From Arachis hypogaea (lineage: Eukaryota; Streptophyta; Magnoliopsida; Fabales; Fabaceae): DNA of 64,000 nucleotides. Each line of letters begins with the position of its first letter. Position 1 is the stretch's first letter. Shown in pieces: positions 22,899-34,537 of the stretch. A model generated the notes under the pieces. The model was not told where the DNA came from. It saw only the letters and a program-made list of their open reading frames with translations, and searched no databases. The DNA lies in the NCBI RefSeq assembly GCF_003086295.3, contig NC_092041.1:94451827-94515826 (forward strand), written 5' to 3'. Both the position numbers and the translations under genes were made by a program.

Positions 22899-24146
22899 AT
22901 GGACTTAAGTGGAATTGAGCAGTCCAGAAGGACTCTGGGGTCATATGCTAACCCCATCACAGCTGCATATGGGAGTAGCATCTGTATACCTCCCATTAAA
23001 GCAAGCAGGTTTGAGCTAAATCCTCAACTCATTATCATGGTGCAGCAAAATTGCCAGTATTCCGGTCTTCCACAAGAAGAACCAACTGAGTTTCTGGCAC
23101 AGTTTTTACAAATTACTGACACAGTACATGATAAAGAAGTGGATCAGGATGTCTACAGATTGTTACTGTTTCCATTTGCTGTAAAAGATCAAGCTAAGAG
23201 GTGGTTGAATAACCAACCCACAGCAAGCATAAAAACATGGAGACAGTTATCAGACAAATTCTTGAATCAATTTTACCCTCCAAAAAGGATGACACAGCTA
23301 AGGCTGGACATCCAGGGCTTTAAACAAGAGGATAATGAATCCCTTTATAATGCTTGGGAGAGGTACAGAGGTATGCTAAGGAAATGCCCCTCTGAAATGT
23401 TTTCAGAGTGGGTACAGTTAGACATCTTCTACTATGGGCTTACAGAAAAAGCTCAGATGTCTTTAGATAACTCAGCTGGTGGATCTATACACATGAGAAA
23501 GACGATTGAAGAGGCTCAAGAACTCATAGATACTGTTGCTAGAAATCAACATTTGTACTCTAGCAGTGAGTCCTACATAAAGGAAGAGGCCATGGCAGTA
23601 ATTACTGATCCTAATCCTCAAGAACAGATTATTGAGCTTAACCAACAATTACTCCTTATGACAAAACAATTAGCAGAATTTAAAGAGATGCTCCAAGACA
23701 CTAAAAATGCTAACAAGAATATGGAAGCACAATTGAATCAGACAAGACAGCAACTATCTAAACAGATAATAGAAGAATGCCAAGCTGTTAAATTAAGGAG
23801 TGGGAAGACATTGAATGTATCAACTCAAAGCAGCAGAAAGCTAAGAAAGGAACAACTGACAGAGGATGACCAACCAACTACCCAAAATCCCTCTGAGGAC
23901 AGTAAGAGCCCAGAGAGGAATGATTCTGGCGTTCAAACACCAGAAAAGGGTAAGAAAGTGGCGTTAAACGCCCAATGGGTAGCCAATTCTGGCGTTCAAA
24001 CGCCACAAAGGGGTCAGACACTTGCAAGTGCTGATAACAACCCCCTTAAGCAGGCTTCTCCAACCACTTCTATAGGAAATAAACCTGCAGCAACTAAGGT
24101 TGAAGAGTATAAAGCCAAGATGCCTTATCCTCAGAAACTCCGCTAA
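22899..24146 (+). pseudogene. Gag of Athila-like element 1
   Basis: A 415-codon frame. The Retrotrans_gag region lies at about residues 50-190, with strings such as EFLAQFLQITDTV, AKRWLNNQP, WRQLSDKFLNQFYPP and SLYNAWERYRGMLRKCP. The C-terminal part is Gln-rich and probably coiled-coil. Near the end (23925-24010) three GGCGTT..AACGCC palindromes lie inside the coding sequence. A TAA at 24144 and another at about 24162 separate it from the protease, which is in the same frame. Confidence 0.9.
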
Positions 24147-24254
24147 GCGGAACAGGATAAGTAATTTGCCCGCTTTGCAGACTATCTCAGGACTCTTGAA
24201 ATAAAGATTCCGTTTGCAGAGGCACTTGAGCAAATACCCTCTTATGCTAAGTTC

Positions 24255-25232
24255 ATGAAAGAGATCTTAAGTCATAAGAAGGATTGGAGAGAAACTGAAA
24301 AAGTTTTTCTCACTGAAGAATGCAATGCAGTCATTTTAAAGAGCTTACCAGAGAAGCTTAAAGATCCTGGAAGCTTTATGATACCATGCACATTAGAGGG
24401 TACTTGTACCAAGAAAGCTCTATGTGATCTTGGGGCAAGTATCAACCTAATACCTGCATCCACTATCAGAAAGCTTGGCTTGACTGAAGAAGTCAAACCA
24501 ACCCGACTATGCCTCCAACTTGCTGATGGCTCCATTAAATATCCATCAGGCATAATTGAGGACATGATTGTCAAAGTTGGGCCATTTGCCTTTTCCACTG
24601 ACTTTGTAGTGCTGGAAATGGAGGAGCACAAGAGTGCAACTCTCATTCTAGGAAGACCTTTCCTAGCAACTGGACGAACCCTCCTTGACATCCAAAAAGG
24701 GGAATTAACCCTGAGAGTCATTGAGGATGAGTTCAAGTTGAATGTTGTCAAAGTTATGCAGCATCCAGACACATCAAATGACTGCATGAGCACTGATATT
24801 ATTGACTCTTTGGTAGAGGAGGTCAATATGACTGAAAGTCTCGAATCAGAGCTAGAGGACATCTTTAAATATGTTCAGCCTGATCTGAAGGAACTAAAGA
24901 AAATAAAAGAAATTATGAAAATTCCTCAGGAAGAGGATAAGCCTCCTAAACCCGAGCTCAAGCCACTACCACCATCCCTGAAATATGCATTTCTGGGAGA
25001 AGGTGACACTTTTCCAGTGATCATAAGCTCTGCTTTAAATCCACAGGAAGAGGAAGCACTAATTCAAGTGCTAAGGACACACAAGACAGCTCTTGGGTGG
25101 TCCATAAGTGATCTTAAGGGCATTAGCCCAGCAAGATGCATGCACAAGATCCTATTGGAGGATGATGCTAAGCCAGTGGTTCAACCACAGAGGCGGCTAA
25201 ATCCAGCCATGAAGGAGGTGGTGCAGAAATAG
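24255..25232 (+). pseudogene. Aspartic protease and start of reverse transcriptase, element 1
   Basis: In the same frame as gag. The retropepsin active-site region reads CDLGASINLIP, with DLG in place of the usual D(S/T)G as is normal in this lineage, followed by LILGRPFLATG. The frame then runs into the N-terminal reverse transcriptase linker (GISPARCMHKILLEDDAKP) and is stopped by a TAG at 25230. Confidence 0.88.
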
Positions 25233-25804
25233 GTCACTAAGTTACTAGAGACTGGGATTATTTATCCTATTTCTGATAGCCCCTGGGTGAGCCCTGTCCA
25301 TGTTGTCCCCAAAAAGGGAGCATGACAGTGGTTCATATTGAAAAGAATGAACTGGTTCCTACAAGAACAGTTACAGGGTGGCGTATGTTTATTGACTACA
25401 GAAGGCTCAATACAGCCACCAGAAAAGATCATTTTCCTTTACCATTTATAGACCAGATGCTAGAGAGACTAGCAGGTCATGAATACTACTGCTTTTTGGA
25501 TGGCTATTCAGGTTACAACCAAATTGCAGTAGATCCTCAGGACCAAGAGAAAACAGCATTCACATGTCCTTCTGGAGTGTTTGCCTACAGAAGGATGCCT
25601 TTTGGTCGGTGTAATGCACCTGCAACCTTTCAGAGGTGCATGCTCTCTATTTTCTCAGATATGGTAGAGAAATTTCTAGAAGTCTTCATGGATGACTTTT
25701 CAGTATTTGGAGACTCATTCAGCTCCTGCCTTCACCATCTAGCACTTGTTCTGAAAAGATGCTAAGAGACCAACCTAGTTCTAAACTAGGAAAAATGTCA
25801 CTTT
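25233..25804 (+). pseudogene. Reverse transcriptase of element 1
   Basis: VTKLLETGIIYPISDSPWVS continues the previous frame. A 1-bp loss near 25320 moves the reading to the frame starting 25322. There WRMFIDYRRLNTATRKDHFP, FLDGYSGYNQIAV, RMPFGRCNAPATFQRCM and the catalytic FMDDFSVFG (FMDD at 25686-25697) are clear. TAA at about 25763 and TAG near 25787 interrupt it, so no active enzyme can be made from this copy. Confidence 0.92.
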
Positions 25805-26530
25805 ATGGTGACTGAAGGGATTGTCCTTGGGCATAAAATTTCAAACAAGGGAATAGAGGTGGATCAAGCTAAAGTTGAAGTAATTGAAAAATTACCACCA
25901 CCTGCCAATGTTAAGGCAATCAGAAGCTTTCTGGGGCATGCAGGATTCTACATAAGGTTTATAAAGGATTTTTCAAAAATTGCAAAACCTCTGAGTAATC
26001 TACTAGCTACTGACATGCCAGTTATCTTTGATAAGGAGTGTCTGCAGGCGTTTGAGACTTTGAAAGCTAAGTTGGTCACAGTACCAGTCATCTCTGCACC
26101 AGACTGGACATTATCATTTGAACTAATGTGTGATGCCAGTGACCATGCCATTGGTGCAGTATTGGAACAAAGGCATGATAAGCTTTTGCACACCATTTAT
26201 TATGGCAGCCATATTCTAAATGATGCACAGAAGAAATACACAACCACAGAAAAGGAGTTACTTGCAGTGGTTTATGCCATTGACAAGTTCAGATCTTATT
26301 TAGTAGGATCAAAAGTGATTGTGTACACTGACCATGCTGCTCTTAAATATCTACTCACAAAGCAGGACTCAAAACCCAAGCTCATAAGATGGGTGTTGCT
26401 TCTGCAAGAGTTTGATATAGAAATAAGAGACAGAAAAGGGACAGAAAATCAAGTAGCTGATCACCTGTCCCGGATAGAACCAGTAGCAGGAGCATCCTTC
26501 CCTCCTACTGAGATCTCTGAAACCTTTCCG
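25805..26530 (+). pseudogene. RNase H domain of element 1
   Basis: The frame contains the reverse transcriptase thumb ([20 protein letters not shown]) and an RNase H with [46 protein letters not shown] and [10 protein letters not shown], giving the D-E-D-D catalytic set. Directly after the RNase H end the coding sequence stops resembling pol. Where integrase should begin, the sequence switches to the shared non-coding block at about 26590. Confidence 0.9.
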
Positions 26531-26599
26531 GATGAGCAACTCTTCGCCATTCAGGAAGTACCATGGTTTGCAGACAGGAAAGGGAAGAAGCATGAAAAG

Positions 26600-27480
26600 C
26601 TTCTCTCAAAACAGAGTCAAACAGAGCCCCCACAGTCAATCTATAAGTTTGGTGTTGGGAGGCCACAACCAAATTCTAAGTTTGGTATTGAACCCCCACA
26701 GTCAAACTCTAAGTTTGGTGTTGGGAGGTTCCAACATTGCTCTGAGTATCCGTGAGGCTCCAAGAGAGCCCACTGTCAAGCTACTGACATTAAAGAAGCG
26801 CTTGTTGGGAGGCAACCCAATGTTATATTTATCTATTTTCCATTGTTATTTTATGTTTTCTGTAGGTTGATGATCATGTGAAGTCACAAAATCAATTGAA
26901 AAAGCAAAAACAGAATGAAAACAGAAAGAAAAATAGCACACCCTGGAGGAAAAACCTGCTGGCGTTTAAACGCCAGTAAGGGTAGCAAATGGGCGTTTAA
27001 TGCCCAGTCTGGCACCATTCTGGGCGTTTAACGCCAGAAAGGGGCACCAGACTGGCATTTAACGCCAGGAATGGGTAAGAAGCTGGTGTTAAACGCCAGA
27101 AATGGGCAGCAGCCTGGCGTTTAACGCCAGGATTGGCAGAAAAAGGGCGTTTTGCACGCCATTTGGTGCAGGGATTAGCTATCCTTGACACCTCAGGATC
27201 TGTGGACCCCACAGGATCCCCACTTACCCCACCACTCTCTCTCTTCTTCACCCACTCACCAATCACCTCAATACCTCTCCACCCCTATATAAACCCATCT
27301 TCACCCCCTCATTTTCACACAACATAAACACTACTTCTCCCCCTTGGCCGAAACACAAAGCCCCCCTCCATCTCCTCTATTTCCTCTTCTTCTATCCCTT
27401 CTTTCTTCTTTTGCTCGAGGACGAGCAAACCTTCTAAGTTTGGTGTGGTAAAAGCGTTGCTTTTTATTTTTCCATAACCA
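26600..27480 (+). repeat. Shared non-coding block with aagtttggtgt and palindrome arrays (element 1)
   Basis: It starts with three ctaagtttggtgttgggagg-type units (26640-26730), followed by an array of seven ggcgtttaacgcc-type palindromes at 26959-27160. Then comes a pyrimidine-rich stretch with tataaaccc (about 27287). The same block occurs in element 2 at 41480-42480. The apparent peptide SKFGVGRPQ repeats are a by-product of the DNA repeat. Confidence 0.8.
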
Positions 27481-27754
27481 TTTATGGCATCTAAGGCTGG
27501 AGAAACCTCTAGGAAGAGGAAAGGGAAGGCAGTTGCTTCCAACTCCGAGTCATGAGAGATGGATAGATTTATCTCAAAAGCCCATCACTAAGAAAGAGGA
27601 TGGAGCAAACAAAAGAGCCCACTCATGGACCTCAACAAAAGCAACCATTATCCTCCATGAAATCAGAGAGGAGCAACAAGGGTAAGGAAGAGACATTGAG
27701 GAGCTCAAGCACTCCATAGGATCTTCAAGAAGGAGAACTAGCTGTCATCACTAA
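27481..27754 (+). pseudogene. 3' ORF of element 1, internally deleted
   Basis: The first codons (MASKAGETSRKRKGKA) and the last part match the intact 374-codon 3' ORF of element 2 (42500-43624). About 850 bases between them are missing and stops are present. The junction lies near 27585-27600. Confidence 0.8.
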
Positions 27755-28189
27755 GGTGGACCCGCTCCTTAATTTCCTTGTTCTTATTATCCTGTTTTTC
27801 GATTTCTATGCTTGATGTTCTATCTATGTTTATGTCTTCACTACATGATCATTAGTATCTTAGTGTCTATGCCTTAAAGCTATGAATGTCCTATGAATCC
27901 ATCACCTTTCTTAAATGAAAAATGCTTTAATCACAAAAGAACAAGAAGTACAGGATTTCAAATTCATCTCTGAAACTAGTTGAATTAGTTTGATGTGGTG
28001 ACAATACTTTTTGTTTTCTGAATGAATGCTTGAACAGTGCATATGTCTTTTGAATTTGTTGATTAAAGAATGTTAAACTTGTTTGCTCTTGAAAGAATGA
28101 TGGTAAAGGAGAAATGTTATTGAGGATCTGAAAAATCATCAGATTAATTTTTGAAGCAAGAAAAAGCAGTATATGTGAAAAAGGAAATT

Positions 28190-28258
<69 letters not shown>

Positions 28259-28753
28259 AAGCAGAAAAAGCCAATAGCCCTTTAAACAAAAAGGCAAGGG
28301 TAAAAATAAAAAGTGATCCAAGGCAAAAAGAGTGTGCTTAAGAACCCTGGACACCTCTAATTGGGGACTCTAGCAAAGCTGAGTCACAATCTGAAAAGGT
28401 TTACCCAGTTATGTGTCTGTGGCATGTATGTATCCGGTGGTAATACTGGAAGACAGAGTGCTTTGGGCTACAGCCAAGACTCATAAAGTAACTGTGTTCA
28501 AGAATCATCATACTTAACTAGGAGAATCAATAACACTATCTAAATTCTGAGTTCCTATAGATGCCAATCATTCTAAACTTCAAAGGATAAAGTGAGATGC
28601 CAAAACTGTTCAGAGGCAAAAAGCTACTAGTCCCGCTCATCTAATTGGAGCTAAGTTTCATTTATATTTTGGAGTCTATAGTATATTCTCTTCTTTTTAT
28701 CCTATTTGATTTTTAGTTGCTTGGGGACAAGCAACAATTTAAGTTTGGTGTTG
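27755..28753 (+). other. 3' untranslated part of element 1
   Basis: Non-coding; aligns with 43625-44546 of element 2. Contains a (GA)n tract (28194-28257). The last bases before the 3' LTR are tttaagtttggtgttg rather than a clean polypurine tract. Confidence 0.7.
28194..28257. repeat. (GA)n microsatellite
   Basis: About 30 GA units with two interruptions. The minus-strand Ser/Leu-repeat reading frame over it is not a gene. Confidence 0.95.
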
Positions 28754-30276
28754 TGATGAGCGGATAATTTATACGCTTTTTGGCACTGTTTTTAGTATGT
28801 TTTTAGTACATTTTTGTTAGTTTTTAGTATGTTTTTATTAGTTTTTATTTAAAATTCACTTTTCTGGGCTTTACTATGAGTTTGTATGTTTTTCTGTGAT
28901 TTCAGGTAATTTCTGGCTGAAATTGAGGGACCTGAGCAAAAATCTGATTCAGAGGCTGAAAAAGGACTGCAGATGCTGTTGGATTCTGACCTCCCTGCAC
29001 TCGAAGTGGATTTTCTGGAGCTACAGAAGTCCAATTAGCGCGCTCTCAATTGTGTTGGAAAGTAGAAATCCTGGACTTTCCAGCAATGTATAATAGTTCA
29101 TACTTTACCCGAGATTTGATGGCCCAAATCGGCATTGCAAATCAGCTTCAGAATTCCCGGCGTTTAACGCCGGAACTGGCACAAAAATTGGAGTTAAACG
29201 CTCAAACTGGCACAAAAGCTGGCGTTTAACTCCAGAAAAAGTCTCTACACATGAAAGCTTCAATGCTCAGTCCAAGCACACACCAAGTGGACCCCGGAAG
29301 TGGATTTTTACGTCATTTACTCAATTTTGTATATCCTAGGTTACTAGTTCACTATAAATAGGATATTTTGACATTGTATCTTTACCTCATGACACATTAC
29401 ACGTTTCTTATTGTATCTTCTACGACATGAGTCTCTAAACCCCATGGTTGGGGGTGAGGAGCTCTGCTGTGTCTTGATGGATTAATGCAATTACTTCTGT
29501 TTTTCATTCAATCACGCTTGCTTCTATTCTAAGATATCACTTGTTCTTCAACTTGATGAATGTGATGATCCGTGACACTCATCATCATTCTCACCTATGA
29601 ACATGTGCCTGACAACCACCTCCGTTCTACTTTAGATTGAGTGAATATCTCTTGGATTCCTTAATTAGAATCTTCGTGGTATAAGCTAGAATTGATGGCG
29701 GCATTCAAGAGAATCCGGAAGGTCTAAACCTTGTCTGTGGTATTCTGAGTAGGATTCAAGGATTGAATGACGGTGACGAGCTTCAAACTCCTTAGGGCTG
29801 GGCGTTAGTGACAGACGCAAAAGAATCACTAGATTCTATTCCAACCTGATTGAGAACCGACAGATGATTAGCCGTGCTATGACAGAGCGCGTTGAACATT
29901 TTCACTGAGAGGATGGGAGGTAGCCATTGACAATGATGAAACCCTACATACAGCTTGCCATGGAAGGAGCCTTGTGTGCATAAAGAAGAAGACAGTAGGA
30001 AAGCAGAGATTCAGAAGATAGAACATCTCCAAAACCTCAACCTGTTCTCCATTACTGCAAAACAAGTATTTATTTCATGTTCTTTTACTTTTCACAATTA
30101 AACCTGAGAATTATTGATATCCTGACTAAGAGTTACAAGATAACCATAGCTTGCTTCAAGCCAACAATCTCTGTGGGATCGACCCTTACTCACGTAAGGT
30201 ATTACTTAGACGACCCAGTGCACTTGCTGGTTAGTTGTGCGGAATTGCAAAAGTGTGATTGCAATTTTGTGCACCA
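28754..30276 (+). repeat. 3' LTR of Athila-like element 1
   Basis: 1523 bp, the same length as the 5' LTR, ending gtgcacca followed by the target duplication tcagg (30277-30281). Confidence 0.95.
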
Positions 30277-31508
30277 TCAGGCCTGAGTATAAATTTTGAT
30301 AAGTCTAGCTTGATTCTAATTAACTGTGAGGAGCAGTGGGTAGAGCGTATGTGTAACTTGCTGGATTATAAGGGGGATACCCTTCCAGTTAAATACCTTG
30401 GAATCTCTTTAGGAGCTAATCCGAGGTTGGTGAAGACATGGAAGCCTATAATAGACAAGGTGGAGGAGAAACTCAACTTGCGGAAAGCTAAGGTGCTAAA
30501 CAAAGCTGGGAAGTTGGTGCTTATCAGATCAGTGCTGAACAGTTTGCCAGTATACTATTTGAACTTGTTCAAGATGCCGAAAGTTGTTGCTGAGAAATTG
30601 ATCTCGCTGCAGAGGAGATTCCTGTGGAGTACAGAAGAGGGTAGGACTGGTATGGCATTAGTAAGGTGGGAAGTGGTGCAGGCGCCGAAGAAACTAGGTA
30701 GGCTGGGAGTCGGGGATGCTATAGTTCGTAACACAGCGCTGTTGTTTAAGTGGTGGTGTCGATTTGCAAAGGAAGAGTGCCCACTATGAAAAAAGGTGGT
30801 ATGTTCTTGTAAAATCTGAATCCCAATGAGTTACTGTCAACTCAAGAGCTGCCTACTAGAGAAGGACCATGGAAGGATAGTTTCCAGTTACAAATCATGA
30901 ATCAACATTTAAAGGATAAGATGGTTGCAGGCCTGTCCATGGAGGTTGGTGATGGGTGTCGGACTTGATTTTTGGAGGATGTATGGTTGCTCGGTGGATC
31001 TCTGAAGGATCGCTTCCCGAGACTTTTTTCTATTTCAAACCAATGTGGATCTGTTATAGGGGAATGCGGTTTTTGGGATGGGTTTGAGTGGATTTGGAAC
31101 TTCTAATGGAGGTGCGAGTTCTTCCAATAGGAGTTGGAACTTCTGAGTGATTTGCATGAGGCTTTGAGACCTGTGAGATTAGTACATAACAGAGAGGACA
31201 GAGTGGTGTGGAAATATGATAGGCGAGGTGTTTTTACAACTAACTCATTTGTGCAGGTGAGGCAGGAGAAACTGATCCCAGAGGAGGTAACTAGCTACAG
31301 CTTCTCCAGGACTATTTGGAAAGGGCTGGTTCCACCTAGAGTGGAGTTGTTTGTCTGGTTTGTTCTGATAGAAAGAGTGAATACAAAGGACAGGCTGAGC
31401 CGGTTTGGAATCATCAGTCAGGAAGATATTATTTATGTTTTTTGTAATAATGATGTGGAACATGTGCATCACTTGTTTCTAGGACGTGTATTTGCTTGGC
31501 AGGTGTGA
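30277..31508 (+). pseudogene. LINE ORF2, reverse transcriptase end and zf-RVT region
   Basis: The frame LSINFDKSSLILIN picks up exactly where the LINE was cut at 20679. It continues through VKYLGISLG, KLVLIRSVLNSLPVYY and RRFLWS (thumb region). Stops and shifts occur between 30787 and 31130. A zf-RVT-like part (31134-31508) shows WKYDRRGVFTTNSF, IWKGLVPPRVELFVW and EHVHHLFL. Confidence 0.9.
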
Positions 31509-31826
31509 AGTGCTTGGATTTCAGCCTTTGGCCGACGATGGGCTTACCCGGGATCGATGAAAGAGCATTTTCTTAGTTGGACAGAAGAACCGAGGAGGGT
31601 GGAGGAGCGTAATCACCGGTTGAGGTGCTTCTGTGTGATAGTCTGGAACTTATGGTTGGAAAGAAATAGGAGGATCTTCCAGGACACAAGTAGAGGAGTT
31701 GAAGAAATTATCAACATGTCTTCGAATAGTGTTAACGAGTGGAACGGTGGGGGATCCCTTGAGTTATTGATGGCTATGTCGGAGATGACATGGGGACCGT
31801 ATTCGTGTTGTTGTGGTTCTTGTTAA
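31509..31826 (+). pseudogene. LINE ORF2 C-terminus
   Basis: The 89-codon frame at 31557-31826 (RRVEERNHRLRCFCVIVWNLWLERN) matches the WxxWxxRN pattern that follows zf-RVT in plant L1 elements. No RNase H follows. The element ends near an A-run at 31889-31896. Confidence 0.75.
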
Positions 31827-31895
31827 GTTCTTTTTTTGTTTGTGTCTTTGTGGTGCTCCACTGCTATTATGTTGAGCTGTTTGTTTTCAAAAAAA

Positions 31896-33300
31896 TATAT
31901 ATATTCTCAAAATTTTTAAAATGTGTTAAAAAATATATTTTTTAAGTAATAAATTACTTTTAATTGATAAATCACTTACGTATTTAATTTAAAATTTTGT
32001 GAAAATATTTTAATAACTATTTAAAAAGTGCATGAAAAAAACCTAAAATTCAATCTCTAGATTTTTTAAATTCTAAAAATATTTTAGATCATTAAAAAAA
32101 TTACAAAAATTTACTTAGAGTAAAATTACTTAGAATAAAATTACCAAATTTTAAATAAAAAAATATTTTTTAAATCATGCTCGTAAAAAATTATGTTAAA
32201 TTTTGATCTCTAATTTTTTTTATAAGATATATTTAACAATTGGATATTTTTGTGATATTTTAATTATTTCAGAATATTTTGTCATTAACAAATTTAGAAA
32301 GTACATTTATTACTATATAATAATTTAAAAACATTTTTTGCGGTTTACTCTTACCCTTTTTTATAATGGAAATAAAATAAAATAAAAAGGAATAAACTAA
32401 CAAAATTGTGCATAAATTATCAAATCGTTGACAAAAATAACCTCCAAATTTGATGCAACAAAATTATTCTAAAATATTTTAAAATGCGACAAAATTATCC
32501 AATCATAAAAAAATGTATTTTCCATTAATGCAATAAACAGAGGTGAATGTTAATCACTAAGCACTCGATACTTAAAAAGGGGTGAATTAAGTATCGAAAA
32601 ATTTTGATAAAATTTTTCGTGGGAGTTAAAGGAATTGAAGTAAATAAACAAAATGGATTCATATTTACTTTTTCTAAGGACTTGAATCAATTTCCAAGCA
32701 CTTACAAGTTTCAAGGAGCTATACATTTTACACCACTTGGTTGATTAAATAATAACGAATCATAAAAGAGATAGCAAAGTTGAGAGAAATCAAATGGCGA
32801 TATATTTTGGTTTAACATAACTTTTTTGCCTATGTTCAATCCTTTCCACCAAAGTGATAGCTATTTCATTATATCACTAAACTTTAAGGATATTTGATAA
32901 ATCACTACAACAACTAAGTATCCGGTTTACACTTCACAATATATGATTACTACTTAGAGACTTCTTCTTTAAGAACTTGAAGCAATCCCAATTTTAAGTG
33001 TTTTGCTTTGAGTGTTTAATGTAACTATTTTAGTATCCTCTCTAAATATAGTGTATATTAAGTCTTACTTACTTGGAGAATCATATTTCAAGTCTTTCAA
33101 TGTAATGACACAATTCTTAGCACGTCATGACCATTGCTAACAGCCAGACAGTTAATATTCGTTCAAATCCTAAGACTCTAGACACTGTATTATATAAGTA
33201 ATATTAAGGCTATCGCGCATAACATTCATCGTAAATCGCATCATCGTTGTAATAATTAAACACAGAATATAAAGCAGATATAAATCAATAAGGCGAAATA
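31896..33300. other. AT-rich spacer, possible LTR remnant
   Basis: No coding signal. The phrase aaaaaggggtgaattaagtatcg (32573-32595) resembles the gggggtgaatta strings common near SIRE/Maximus-type copia LTRs. That is a weak match and no boundaries are visible. Confidence 0.35.
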
Positions 33301-34421
33301 TAAATAGAAAATAGATAATATACGAATAATGAACGTGAAGATGATCCGCTAGCCATGACAGGTGCTAGGACTTCTCCCAAGGGTCCAAACTACATGACCA
33401 AGGGATCTAGAGGCTGAGGATCTGGTTGTGGGTCTAGAGGTATCTCAAGTTCTGGCTCGGGATCGACCCAAGTAGAAAACTCCGGCTCAAAGGGTGGAGG
33501 TATTTTAGGCTCCAGGTCCACCTTATTCAGGGACTGAGGTGGGAATGGAAACTGGCCACTGCCAGGATGTAGCTCTGATAAAAGAAACCCGTATGGCATG
33601 TCGGAGTTAAAGCCTAGACTAAGCAGAGGATATGCAAAAGGTCAATCGTGTAGTATGTACAGGTGGGTTCAAGGTGCTTTCCATATAAATGTGCTACTCG
33701 TAGCAAAGCATCATAATAATCGGATTTTTTTAGGATCAGACAGACAGATACAGAGTAATAAAAAAATAGAGAAAATAACAGAAGCACAATCACATACAAT
33801 CACAATCATAAGGATATGCAATAAACAAGCATTATGCATGTCTAGCCCTAGTATAGGCCATAAACTCATGCATCGGTTGACTACCTGCACCTGACATTAC
33901 CTAGGACTAAGACCAGATATGGTCCCTCAACTAAGTTAGTCAGGTATATGCTCATCATGGTCGAAACCATGTCAATCAGGACACTAGCAATCATCGCAAA
34001 GTTTGAAGCCACTATATACATCTCAAGTTGAGGAACAGTATCATCATAAAGTGCGCGTCCCCATAACATCCAGCACTGGACAGGTGGAATAATTCTTCAC
34101 TCTGTTAGACGATCATAAACATCTTGGGGATTCGTCATATTATTCTTTGGGCAGATAAGGTTAATGGAGTTCTCTTTGTTTTCTAAGGGACTATTTTTTT
34201 GTCCTTAGTCTTTTTGATAATTATCGTCTTACCCTTTTTTTTTTATACTTTTTTCCTTTTCTCTTGAGACTTTTAAATTCTTTTTTCTTCGATTTCATTC
34301 TTTTAGCCTTATATGCTTTTGTAAATGATCATTTTACCCTTAATTTTCTATTTTTAGTTTTATTTTTATTATTTTGACCTTAGATTTTTACTAAAATGAT
34401 CATTTTATCATTGTTTTAAAT
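33300..34421. other. Unrecognised repeat-like region flanking the MULE
   Basis: A short minus-strand Pro-rich frame (33599-33390) reads PEFSTWVDPEPELEIPLDPQ without a known domain. The A/T-rich stretch at 34180-34420, with ttttaccct and ttttgacct phrases, resembles the DNA right of the MULE (54948-55400). This suggests that the MULE landed inside an older repeat. Confidence 0.4.
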
Positions 34422-34430
34422 AATTATTGG

Positions 34431-34537
34431 GGCAATTCACGTTAATAATCCAAATGGTTGCCAAAATTACGTGGATCCTCCAAATCATAAAAGGCTACGT
34501 CAAAGTCCCAATTCGCATTTCTATATAAATCGAATTG
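34431..34537 (+). repeat. Left terminal inverted repeat of the MULE
   Basis: Begins ggcaattcacgttaataatc and runs to tatataaatcgaattg. Its reverse complement, with about 15% mismatch by eye, forms the right end. Confidence 0.85.

Larger units (their letters stand above)
20680..30276 (+). mobile_element. Athila-like Ty3 retrotransposon 1 (about 9.6 kb), internally deleted
   Basis: Two LTRs of identical length (20680-22202 and 28754-30276, 1523 bp) flank a primer site, gag, protease, reverse transcriptase and RNase H, and a damaged 3' ORF. No integrase is present. The target duplication is tcagg. By-eye comparison of the LTRs gives roughly 45 differences (about 3%). Confidence 0.95.
16790..31895 (+). 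mobile_element. L1-type LINE retrotransposon, interrupted by an Athila-like element
   Basis: The LINE occupies about 16790-20679 and 30277-31895, in the order ORF1, endonuclease, reverse transcriptase, zf-RVT region, and a short A-rich 3' end (about 31889-31896). If the 20680-30281 insert is skipped, the reading frame continues exactly across tcagg. Many stops and shifts mark it as old. Left boundary and target duplication are not resolved. Confidence 0.88.

Noticed and set aside
26532..26870. SKFGVGRPQ peptide repeats in element 1 and similar in element 2
   Set aside because: The repeated unit is better explained by the non-coding aagtttggtgt DNA motif, and the frames end at once.
26959..27160. 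CRISPR-like array
   Set aside because: The repeats are short palindromes with irregular, related spacers in a plant retrotransposon; no cas genes and no prokaryotic context.
28139..28354. Ser/Leu repeat protein
   Set aside because: Translation of the (GA)n tract.
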